Of a DNA stretch of 64,000 bases, positions 55,139 through 62,508 are shown one piece after another. The first letter of the stretch is position 1. Each line of letters begins with the position of its first letter. This stretch comes from Bradyrhizobium sp. LHD-71 (GTDB lineage: Bacteria > Pseudomonadota > Alphaproteobacteria > Rhizobiales > Xanthobacteraceae). The translations under genes were made by a program, and so were the position numbers. The notes below the pieces were generated by a model. That model did not search any database. It was not told where the DNA came from and was given only the letters and a program-made list of their open reading frames with translations. Location: contig NZ_JAVIFX010000034.1 of NCBI RefSeq assembly GCF_031157255.1, positions 19,982 to 83,981 of the forward strand. The letters run 5' to 3'.

Positions 55139-56497
55139 ATGGCGCCAGCAGCGACAATGACCGAACGTGATGGAGGAAGGATCGACCTCCACCAAGGCCA
55201 CGCCAACCCGGCCGACATTGCCATTGGCGTGATCATTGGGCGGACGTCAGAGTTCTTCGACTTCTTCGTCTATGCGATCGCGTCGGTGATCGTCTTTCCG
55301 CGGCTGGTGTTTCCCTATGCGGATCCACTGACCGGAACGCTGTATTCGTTTGCGATCTTCGCACTCGCCTTCATCGCGCGGCCATTTGGCACCTGGATCT
55401 TCACAGCCATCGACCGCAACCACGGCAAGGGCGTGAAGCTTACGCTCGCGCTGTTCCTGCTCGGCACGTCGACGGTCGCGATCGCGTTCCTGCCCGGCTA
55501 TGAAACAATCGGCGCAGCTTCCGCCTGGCTTCTTGCTTTGGGACGCATCGGTCAGGGCCTGGCGTGGGGCGGAGCCTGGGACGGCCTTGCATCGCTGCTC
55601 GCGCTCAACGCTCCGCCGCACCGGCGCGGCTGGTACGCGATGATTCCTCAGCTTGGCGCGCCCTTGGGCCTTATCGTCGCGAGCGGATTGTTCGCATTTT
55701 TCGCCGGCAACCTTTCGGCGGAAGACTTCTTTGGCTGGGGCTGGCGCTATCCATTCTTCGTCGCCTTCGCGATCAACGTCGTCGCCCTGTTCGCGCGGTT
55801 GCGCATGGTCGCAACGCCGGACTACACAAACCTGTTCGAGAGCCGCGATCTGCAGCCGGCCAGTGTCGTCGACACGGTGCGGCACGAGGGCCGGAATATC
55901 GCGATCGGGGCATTCGCTCCGCTCGCGAGCTTCGCCTTGTTCCACATGGTCACGGTCTTTCCGCTTTCATGGGTGTTCCTGTACACGAACGATGCGCCGG
56001 CACGGTTTCTGGTGATCGAGATCATCGGTGCGGTGTTCGGCATCGCGGCCATTGTCGCCTCCGGGCTCATCGCCGATCGGGTTGGCCGAACATCGCTGTT
56101 GATCGGATCCGCGGTCGCGATCGCGGCCTATAGCGGCTTTGCACCGCAACTGCTCGATGCCGGTGTCGTCGGCGAGACGGTTTACATGGTGTTGGGGTTC
56201 GTGCTGCTCGGCCTTTCGTTCGGCCAGTCATCGGGCGCCATCGCATCCGTCTTTTCCACGACGTATCGCTATACGGCCTCGGCTTTGACCTCCGACTTCG
56301 CGTGGCTGTTCGGCGCCGGATTTGCGCCGCTCGCCGCGCTCGTCCTGGCTAGCAATTTCGGACTGATCTCGGCCGGCGCCTATCTCCTGTCCGGCGCGGT
56401 CTGCACCCTGCTGGCGCTGACACTGAGCCGGAAACGAGGCATGCATGACGATCGGACTGAGGTCGCAGATCGCGCGCCCGCGCAGTCGTCCAGCTAG
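55139..56497 (+). CDS. MFS transporter (metabolite:H+ symporter type)
   Basis: A 452-residue major facilitator with about twelve hydrophobic segments. IIGRTSEFFDFFVYAIASVIVFP opens helix 1, as in the MHS (citrate/shikimate/proline symporter) family, and RPFGTWIFTAIDRNHGKG is the loop 2-3 motif. It is divergent from cyoA, sharing the palindromic operator. The ATG at 55139 was chosen; 55157 is possible. Its 3' end overlaps the convergent zinc-ribbon gene by four bases. Substrate unknown. Confidence 0.88.
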   Translation: MAPAATMTERDGGRIDLHQGHANPADIAIGVIIGRTSEFFDFFVYAIASVIVFPRLVFPYADPLTGTLYSFAIFALAFIARPFGTWIFTAIDRNHGKGVKLTLALFLLGTSTVAIAFLPGYETIGAASAWLLALGRIGQGLAWGGAWDGLASLLALNAPPHRRGWYAMIPQLGAPLGLIVASGLFAFFAGNLSAEDFFGWGWRYPFFVAFAINVVALFARLRMVATPDYTNLFESRDLQPASVVDTVRHEGRNIAIGAFAPLASFALFHMVTVFPLSWVFLYTNDAPARFLVIEIIGAVFGIAAIVASGLIADRVGRTSLLIGSAVAIAAYSGFAPQLLDAGVVGETVYMVLGFVLLGLSFGQSSGAIASVFSTTYRYTASALTSDFAWLFGAGFAPLAALVLASNFGLISAGAYLLSGAVCTLLALTLSRKRGMHDDRTEVADRAPAQSSS

Positions 56498-57009
56498 GTC
56501 GATCCTCGACCGAACAGAGCGTGGAGCATGCGAAGCATATCGGGATCGTTCTGCAGAGTATGAGCACCGATCGCGAGCCCGCCAAGCGCGTAAACGCCGA
56601 CGGCGATGCCGCCCAGCGCCCAATAGCCCGTGGCGATGCCGCCTGCGCCGAGCCCCAGCGCCGCCGCAATTCCACCGAAGCACACGAGACCGAGGCTGAT
56701 GCCGCCGAACGCCGCGAGACCGATTGCGACGCCGCCGAATGCGGCGAAGCCGACGGCGATGTTGCCAACTGCGATAATACCGCACGCAGGTTTAAAGCCG
56801 ATCAGCCACACCGGGCCGAGCATGACGTGAACAAGCGGCAGGCCGAACAGCGTTCTCCGGGACTTGTATTCATAGAGGTAGAGCGGCCGCCCCGCCCCAT
56901 CGACAGCGATCGCCGGACCGCGCTGCCGCAAAGGCCTGCCGCATCCGGGGCAGACTGCCGCCTGGTTGCTGATCTCCCGGCCGCAATCCGGGCACCGCGT
57001 CAGAGTCAT
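56494..57009 (-). CDS. Zinc-ribbon protein with glycine-rich hydrophobic repeats
   Basis: A 171-residue protein. An N-terminal zinc ribbon has Cys6/Cys9 and Cys20/Cys23 (CPDC, CPGC). After a YEYKSRRTLFGLPLVHV segment, residues about 75-155 are a run of hydrophobic units of eight to nine residues, of the form G-G-[IV]-[AS]-x-G-x-x-[AC]-[FLY]. They could form a membrane-embedded helical or solenoid block. Function unknown. It is on the same strand as the radical SAM cassette, 54 bases beyond the SnoaL-like gene. It may belong to that unit. Confidence 0.75.
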   Translation of the reverse strand: MTLTRCPDCGREISNQAAVCPGCGRPLRQRGPAIAVDGAGRPLYLYEYKSRRTLFGLPLVHVMLGPVWLIGFKPACGIIAVGNIAVGFAAFGGVAIGLAAFGGISLGLVCFGGIAAALGLGAGGIATGYWALGGIAVGVYALGGLAIGAHTLQNDPDMLRMLHALFGRGST

Positions 57010-57063
57010 TTGGCATCTCCTGGATCGCCCCCGCGTCCCAGTCCGCCGCTTCTCAGGGCAGGA

Positions 57064-57420
57064 TCAGTTCCACATATGGACGGCGATGAGCCAGCCGCCG
57101 CGCCCGTGCGCGAGCACGTTGAGCCAGTTGCCCTCGAAGCTTTGCTGACCGCCGCCGGGTCCGCGAAGCGCCCATCGACCCGACGTGACCAGCGACGAGT
57201 CCTTCGCAAACACATCGCCGAGATCGACGGCATAGTCGCGAAAGCCTTGAGCGCGGATATCGGCAAAGAATGTGCAGATCGCCTGCGCGCCGACGAGTGT
57301 CGGTCGCCCCGGCGGGACGATCCGCGCATCCGGCGCGTAGAACCGCGCCATATCGGCAACTCTTCCCGCGTTGAAGGTCTGAGCCCACTCGTCGACGAGC
57401 GCCTGTGCCTCTCGCTGCAT
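57064..57420 (-). CDS. SnoaL/NTF2-like protein (DUF4440 type)
   Basis: A 118-residue protein with the NTF2-like cone fold: helix ALVDEWAQTFNAGRVADMARFYAPDARIVPPGRPTLVG, then the strands SSLVTSGRWALRG and GGWLIAVHMWN. Members include small ketosteroid-isomerase-like enzymes and binding proteins. The ATG at 57420 (AGGAG upstream) follows the unknown 305-residue gene by 17 bases, so it is likely co-transcribed with the radical SAM genes. Its role there is unknown. Confidence 0.78.
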   Translation of the reverse strand: MQREAQALVDEWAQTFNAGRVADMARFYAPDARIVPPGRPTLVGAQAICTFFADIRAQGFRDYAVDLGDVFAKDSSLVTSGRWALRGPGGGQQSFEGNWLNVLAHGRGGWLIAVHMWN

Positions 57421-57437
57421 GTCGGACGATTTCTCCT

Positions 57438-58355
57438 TTACTGCTGTGCCGAATAACCCTGCGCAATTGCGGGCTTCTGGGCGGTGCTCCCGAGCACGGG
57501 CCAGAACAACCAATCCTCAAGCGGACAAAGGGACGTTGCGGCCTCCTCGGACCCAACCGGCCGAATGCGCACGCTGTCGGTCGATGGGTAGTCGAGAACA
57601 ATGCGTGCTGCTCCGAGCCGACGGGCAAAGCTTTGCGAGCCGGACACCGTTTCGACCTCCAGCGGCGCACCTGCGCCGTCGTGGCTGAGCAGAAGACGCG
57701 ATCCTGCCCGCTGCTTCCTCACCGTCTGAGCGAACGCTTCCGGCGGCATGTCGGTCAGGTAGAAGATGGCCGTGCTCGGCGTCGTCAGTTGCGCGAGGCG
57801 CGGAAACCAGCGCCCTTGCAACTGGAGCAGCACGAGAGCAATGCCGTGTGCCCGGCGCAGGAGGTCGACCATGATCCGCAACCGAGGCTCGGGCCGCTGA
57901 CCTTGGTGCAGCAAAATAACCTGGCCGAATCGTCCAGTCTTGCCAAGGAAAGCGGCCAGCTGAAACAGCACGGAGAACACGCACACATGATGGATCGTAT
58001 CGACCCAGAGCGGACCGAATCCGTCGAGCCCGCGCGCCTCACGGACGTGGAGCATCTTCTCCACTGCGCCGAGGTATCTGATCGTCTGATCCGTCGACAT
58101 GCCCTGCATGACCAGCGGCTCAAAGGCGAAGTCGATGATGTTCAGCGCGGCCTTGCGGTTGACGTCATGTGACAACGTCGTGAGGCCGCTCCGCGCGCGC
58201 AGAAGCATATGGTCCAGTCGGCCTCCGTCGACCTGCGCAATCAGGCGATCGCGCACGTGACGACCCGCCTTGCTCGCAGCAAACGTGCTGGCGACAAAGG
58301 TGTCGAACCTGTCGGGTATGAGATCGAAGGCGCGAGCCGGAGTGATCGCGTTCAC
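57438..58355 (-). CDS. Unknown protein of the radical SAM cassette (305 aa)
   Basis: A 305-residue protein I do not recognise. It has no signal peptide. Hydrophobic but not clearly membrane-spanning stretches are VCVFSVLFQLAAFLG and GIALVLLQLQG. Other visible blocks are ILLHQGQRPEPRLRIMV and a C-terminal LCPLEDWLFWPV. There is no cysteine cluster and no known nucleotide or metal motif. Its ATG overlaps the radical SAM stop (ATGA), so the two are translationally coupled and probably act together. It could be a partner that binds the repeat-protein substrate, but that is a guess. Confidence 0.7.
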   Translation of the reverse strand: MNAITPARAFDLIPDRFDTFVASTFAASKAGRHVRDRLIAQVDGGRLDHMLLRARSGLTTLSHDVNRKAALNIIDFAFEPLVMQGMSTDQTIRYLGAVEKMLHVREARGLDGFGPLWVDTIHHVCVFSVLFQLAAFLGKTGRFGQVILLHQGQRPEPRLRIMVDLLRRAHGIALVLLQLQGRWFPRLAQLTTPSTAIFYLTDMPPEAFAQTVRKQRAGSRLLLSHDGAGAPLEVETVSGSQSFARRLGAARIVLDYPSTDSVRIRPVGSEEAATSLCPLEDWLFWPVLGSTAQKPAIAQGYSAQQ

Positions 58356-60067
58356 GGCTCTGAACTCTCCAGCACCCGGTCCGCCCTGGCCGCCTCAGAC
58401 GAAGGCGCAGCCTCGAGTGCCGCCTCGCCGGCAAAAAGCATCGCGCTGTCGATCCGTCGTCCATGCAGCGCGCTGACTTTTTCCAGCACGCGCGCCTGGG
58501 CGGCCTGCAGCGATTCCAGCGAATGACGCTCGCCGGATTGCATGGCCTCGACCGTTGCTTCCTCGGGCAGCCATTGATCGGCCGAGACCACGCCGAGACC
58601 CTTGGCACGACTGAAGACATATTCGGCCGTGTTCCACTTCCAGCTCGGACAGGGTAGCGCCGCTTCCTCCGGATTGCTGTAAACGAAGCGGTGCGCGCAG
58701 AAGCCGCCGCACATCGGCAGAATCTTGCACGAAGCGCAAATCGGGTTGTCGAATGGCTCCCATTGCGACCACAGGCTGGCGTTCACGCTGTCGTGCAGCT
58801 TGTCCGGCTCGAAGATGCTGCCGGTTCGCTTGCTCGGATCGTGCGCCGTCTCCCAGCACTTGTGCACGTCACCCTCGCCCGACACGACATAGCCGCCGTG
58901 GGAGGCCGCCACGCACATTCCGGCGAAGCCGTTCGACGGCGCCTGGATGGAAGCAAAGCCAAGGCGCCGCGCGCGCTCCTCGAGCGCGAGCACCTTACGA
59001 TTGAACTCCGCGCGGGAGAGCTTCTCCTCGAAGGCGCTGCCGCTCTCCGGCGTGGAGGCTTCGATGGGCGCGAAATAGACGCTGAAGTTGCCGCGCTTGG
59101 CGAAATTTCGCTCGACGAGGCGATCGAGCATGGAATTGACGTTGTCAACGTTGCTCTGACCGACATTGACACGCACATTGATCGCAATCGCCGTCTGATC
59201 CAGCGATTCGGCAATGTTGTCGAGGATGCGGTCGAAGGTTCCGTGCCCTGAGGTCAGAGGCCGCATCTTGTCGTGTGTTCCGCGGTCGCCGTCGATCGTC
59301 ACTTGCACCCAACGGATGCGGCGGGTGTAAAGCTGCGCGGCCATTTCGCCGTTGAGGAACCAAGCATTGGAGACGATTCCGGCGCTGTAGGCGATCTTCT
59401 GTTTGTCGCAGTACGAAATCAGAATGTCCGACAGCCGGAAGATCGAATCCTTGCCCATCAGTGGCTCGCCGCCGTACCAGACGATGCTGAGCGACTTGAG
59501 ATCCTTTTTTGCCTTGACGAAATCGACGATGGCATTCTGCACGTCCGGCTTCATCTTCGTCGTCGGCTTGTTCAGGCCTTGGAAGCAGTAGCCGCAGGCA
59601 AAGTTGCAGGCCATGGTTGGCGCGATCGTCAGCGTCAGGTTGTTTTTGGCGCTGCGGGTCGCGTCGTAATTGTTTCGCACTACCGCAAGCTCATCGACTG
59701 TCGCGCCGACCACGTGGCCGCCGCCGACGAGCGCTTCGAGCAGCAAGCGATCGCTCACGTCTCCGCTCGAGAAAGACGGTCTTTCCGCGAGCTCGCGATA
59801 GATACGGGCCTCGCCGTCGGACAGAAGGATGAGCGACCGTGTCCGCGAATTGAAAAGCAGCGCGGCGCCATCGGCAAGCCTGACCGGGATGTCGTAACGC
59901 GAGGCCTTGTAGCTGTTCGCCGCGGCGCCGTGCTGGCGCCCGTGAACGGTCGACAGGGTCTGTCGCGCAGCCACCTCCAATGCACTCGCACGCGCGGAAT
60001 TCTGCGCCAGCGACGCAACCTCCGCCTGTTCATGATCCTGGGGCACCTGGCATTCGAAATCGGGCAT
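58352..60067 (-). CDS. Radical SAM/SPASM peptide-modifying enzyme
   Basis: A 571-residue enzyme. Residues about 58-135 look like the small N-terminal domain found in peptide-modifying SPASM enzymes (LLFNSRTRSLILLSDGEARIY). The radical SAM cluster is Cys154, Cys158, Cys161 (CNFACGYC), with the SAM-binding WYGGEPLM following. The SPASM part has seven cysteines (385, 404, 444, 447, 453, 457, 473), enough for two auxiliary iron-sulphur clusters. Such enzymes form thioether or other cross-links on ribosomal peptides. The ATG at 60067 is used (AGGACAG upstream). It lies 14 bases after the 164-residue gene and overlaps the 305-residue gene. Confidence 0.9.
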   Translation of the reverse strand: MPDFECQVPQDHEQAEVASLAQNSARASALEVAARQTLSTVHGRQHGAAANSYKASRYDIPVRLADGAALLFNSRTRSLILLSDGEARIYRELAERPSFSSGDVSDRLLLEALVGGGHVVGATVDELAVVRNNYDATRSAKNNLTLTIAPTMACNFACGYCFQGLNKPTTKMKPDVQNAIVDFVKAKKDLKSLSIVWYGGEPLMGKDSIFRLSDILISYCDKQKIAYSAGIVSNAWFLNGEMAAQLYTRRIRWVQVTIDGDRGTHDKMRPLTSGHGTFDRILDNIAESLDQTAIAINVRVNVGQSNVDNVNSMLDRLVERNFAKRGNFSVYFAPIEASTPESGSAFEEKLSRAEFNRKVLALEERARRLGFASIQAPSNGFAGMCVAASHGGYVVSGEGDVHKCWETAHDPSKRTGSIFEPDKLHDSVNASLWSQWEPFDNPICASCKILPMCGGFCAHRFVYSNPEEAALPCPSWKWNTAEYVFSRAKGLGVVSADQWLPEEATVEAMQSGERHSLESLQAAQARVLEKVSALHGRRIDSAMLFAGEAALEAAPSSEAARADRVLESSEP

Positions 60068-60081
60068 GGGTTCTGTCCTGC

Positions 60082-60576
60082 TTAGTGCGTCTGCTGCGAT
60101 ACCGATCGCGCCATAGCAATGCGCGTCAGCGTGGTTTCCGCGAGCTCTGCAAGCATGTCGTTCCACAAGGCGAGGAACACGTCGGCACGAATCGAGGCGT
60201 CGATGATGGCGGTGCCGGCGACCTCATCGAGCGGCAAGCCGGTCAGCGTGACCACCCGCCTGTTGACGACCATGGTGGTGAATTCTCCATGGCGGCCTAT
60301 TCCCATCACGCGGAGCGCAAAGCGGCCGCCCAGCGTCTCCAGGTGGCGCACGTCGTAAATGCGCGGCAACAATCCAAGCATCAGATTGCGGAAGAACGCG
60401 AAGTTTCCCGCCGCGCCGGCCGTATTCCGCCATGTGGCTTCAAGCAGCACCTCCGGCGCGAGCCGCACGCCTGCCATGAAGCTCGCCAGCGCGATCGGGT
60501 TCGACGCGTAGCGGCGGCCCGCCGCTGTGATCTCGCGCATGGTGACGCGCGCGGTGCTGTTGCGCATGTCGATCAT
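60082..60576 (-). CDS. Unknown protein between repeat protein and radical SAM enzyme (164 aa)
   Basis: A 164-residue protein I do not recognise. It has no signal peptide and no cysteine. Visible blocks are ITAAGRRYASNPIALASFMAGVRL, GNFAFFRNLMLGLLPRIYD, GRHGEFTTMVVNRRVVTLTGLPLDEV and LWNDMLAELAETTLTRI. The ATG at 60576 overlaps the repeat-protein stop as TGATG; an ATG two codons earlier is possible. The tight coupling on both sides and its position suggest a carrier, leader-recognition or chaperone role in the modification system, but no motif proves it. Confidence 0.68.
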   Translation of the reverse strand: MIDMRNSTARVTMREITAAGRRYASNPIALASFMAGVRLAPEVLLEATWRNTAGAAGNFAFFRNLMLGLLPRIYDVRHLETLGGRFALRVMGIGRHGEFTTMVVNRRVVTLTGLPLDEVAGTAIIDASIRADVFLALWNDMLAELAETTLTRIAMARSVSQQTH

Positions 60577-62285
60577 CAGCATGACGGCAGCACCGGGATG
60601 ACGTTCACCGCGCAGAACGAAATCGGATCGAGCACCGGCGCGTCGACGCCACAGACGCCACCGAGATTGGCGGCACAGACACCCGTATCGATGGCACAGG
60701 CGTCGGCGCCCGCCTTGGCGGCGCAGGCATCCGCATCGGCCGCGCAGGCATCGAGCGACGCGTTGGCCGCACACGCATCGGCGTCGGCAGCACAGGCGTC
60801 GGCCGAAGCGTTGGCAGCGCACGCATCCGCATCAGCCGCGCAGGCTTCTGCGACCGCGTTCGCCGCGCAGGCTGCGGCATCCGCAGCGCAGGCTTCGACG
60901 GACGCATCGGCTGCGCAGGCGTTGGCGTCGGCGGCACATGCTTCAGCGCCCGCGTCGGCGCCGCAGATGTTGCCGTCAGCGCCGCAAGCCTCGACGGTCG
61001 CGTCCGCGGCGCAAGCGTTGCCGTCCGCCGCACAGGCTTCAGCGCCGACATCGGCGCCGCAGACGTTGCCGTCCGCTGCGCAGGCCTCGACTGTTGCATC
61101 CGTGCCGCACACGTTGCCGTCCGCGACGCAAGCCTCCGCGCCACCGTCGACACCGCAGACATTGCCGTCCGCAGTACAGGCTTCGACGGTTGCATCCGAG
61201 GCGCAAGCGTTACCGTCGACGCCGCAAGCTTCCGCGCCAATGTTGGTTCCGCAGGCGTCGCCGTCGGTGCCGCAGGCCTCGACAGTGCCGTCGGTGCCAC
61301 ATACGTTGCCGTCCGTCCCGCACACGCCACCGCTGGCTTTGGCGCCGCAGGCGAGGTTGCCGTCAACACCGCAGAGCTTCGGCGGGCTGTGCTTCGAGCC
61401 GCAGGTGCTGCCGTCGACGCCGCAGAGCTTTCCGTCCGTAAACTTGCCGCCGCAGGTCCCGTAGTTCACGCCGCATCCCGAACCGACACGGGCATTCCCT
61501 CCGCAGAGGGTTCCCTTGGCGCCGCATGCTGCGCCGCCGGCTGCATTGCCCCCACAGGAGGCAAGGTCGGTGCCGCAAGCTGTGCCGATCCCCAGATTGC
61601 CGCCACAGCCACCCGCCCTTCCGCCACACGCGGTGCCTCCGCTGGCCTTGGCCACACAAGGCGTGACGTTTCCCCCGCAGGCCGTGCCGGCACCCACGTC
61701 GACGCCGCACGGCAAGGTTGCCGCCGCAGCGCAAGGGTTGTGGATGCTCGCGTCGATGCCGCACGGAACTCCCGACGCAGGCTGCGGGTTCGGCGTTCCG
61801 GTCGGAGCTGGGGTGGGTATTGGCGTGGGTGTTGGTGTTGGTGTTGCCGTCGGAGGCGGCGAGCTCGGCTGCTGCGGCGGCTGGCTCGGCTGTTGCGGCG
61901 GCTGGCTCGGAGATGGCGTCTGCTGCGGCGGTGAGCCCATCGGCACGCGCACGGTGTCGCCGGGCTTGATCCGATCCGGGTCCCGCAGTTGGGGGTTGGC
62001 CTTGAGCACGTCGGGAAACGGGCGGTCATGCTGGCGCGAAATGCTCCAGAGCGATTCGCCCTCCTTGACGCGATGCTCGACGACGTTGTCGTTGGCAACT
62101 TGTCCGACGTTCTGCCCGTTGCCGGCCTGCTGGTTCCGCGGCGCCGACGCGTTGTCAACGCGCGGGGCGTCAGGCCGGCTCGCGCGCTGCAGGCTGTCGG
62201 ACCAAGATTGAGCGTCGTCTGTTTCCTCTTTCGCCTCTGTCCGCTGCGAACGCGCGCCGACAGCCTTGTCGATGACCTTCGCCAT
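60576..62285 (-). CDS. LysM protein with Cys-rich C-x-x-D repeats, likely radical SAM substrate
   Basis: A 569-residue protein. Residues 1-68 are charged and Asn/Gln-rich with no signal peptide. A LysM domain spans 69-114 (HRVKEGESLWSISR to KPGDTVRVP), which binds peptidoglycan-type glycans. A Pro/Gln/Thr linker covers 117-170. From Cys175 to the last residue about 48 cysteines occur. Residues 322-529 are thirteen 16-residue repeats, consensus C-x-x-D-x3-C-x-x-[DN]-x3-[ED]-A. The upstream half is less regular (CGGN, CGVD, CGTD). Every repeat keeps the first C-x-x-D. It ends in VLPSC. The coupled radical SAM operon marks it as a probable modification substrate. A disulphide- or metal-rich wall protein is the alternative. 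Confidence 0.85.
   Translation of the reverse strand: MAKVIDKAVGARSQRTEAKEETDDAQSWSDSLQRASRPDAPRVDNASAPRNQQAGNGQNVGQVANDNVVEHRVKEGESLWSISRQHDRPFPDVLKANPQLRDPDRIKPGDTVRVPMGSPPQQTPSPSQPPQQPSQPPQQPSSPPPTATPTPTPTPIPTPAPTGTPNPQPASGVPCGIDASIHNPCAAAATLPCGVDVGAGTACGGNVTPCVAKASGGTACGGRAGGCGGNLGIGTACGTDLASCGGNAAGGAACGAKGTLCGGNARVGSGCGVNYGTCGGKFTDGKLCGVDGSTCGSKHSPPKLCGVDGNLACGAKASGGVCGTDGNVCGTDGTVEACGTDGDACGTNIGAEACGVDGNACASDATVEACTADGNVCGVDGGAEACVADGNVCGTDATVEACAADGNVCGADVGAEACAADGNACAADATVEACGADGNICGADAGAEACAADANACAADASVEACAADAAACAANAVAEACAADADACAANASADACAADADACAANASLDACAADADACAAKAGADACAIDTGVCAANLGGVCGVDAPVLDPISFCAVNVIPVLPSC
60699..61322 (-). repeat. Thirteen tandem 48-base coding repeats
   Basis: Thirteen 16-codon units in the Cys-rich gene. 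Endings alternate between TVEA-type and GAEA-type over the first ten units, so the larger period is 96 bases. Units 11-13 diverge (ADA/LDA endings). Amplification by unequal exchange of a two-unit block is likely. Confidence 0.88.
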
Positions 62286-62508
62286 TGTCCAATCCGCCCA
62301 TTACCAACAATGTCCGCTGCCGAAGCAAAATCTCTGCGCTCCGACTCTTGCGTATTGGATAGCGCGCCGACCTGACATCGACCTGACGGGGTCGCGAGCA
62401 GCAGCTCGTGCCAGGCCTTGGTCAAGCCGACGCTTGCAAACGTGGCCTGCGCCAAGCTGATCGCTTCGGTCGTTTACGGGATTCCTGCCCAGTGATAGGC
62501 TGAGCTTC

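Noticed and set aside
60699..61322. CRISPR-like periodic repeats of 48 bases
   Set aside because: There is no repeat/spacer alternation. The whole period is coding and varies in codon fashion, and no cas genes are present.
59980..61464. Plus-strand open frame of 494 codons rich in Ala, Ser, Gln and Pro
   Set aside because: It is antisense to the LysM/Cys-repeat gene and the genes after it. Its repeats mirror those of the minus strand, while the minus strand has a LysM domain and operon overlaps.
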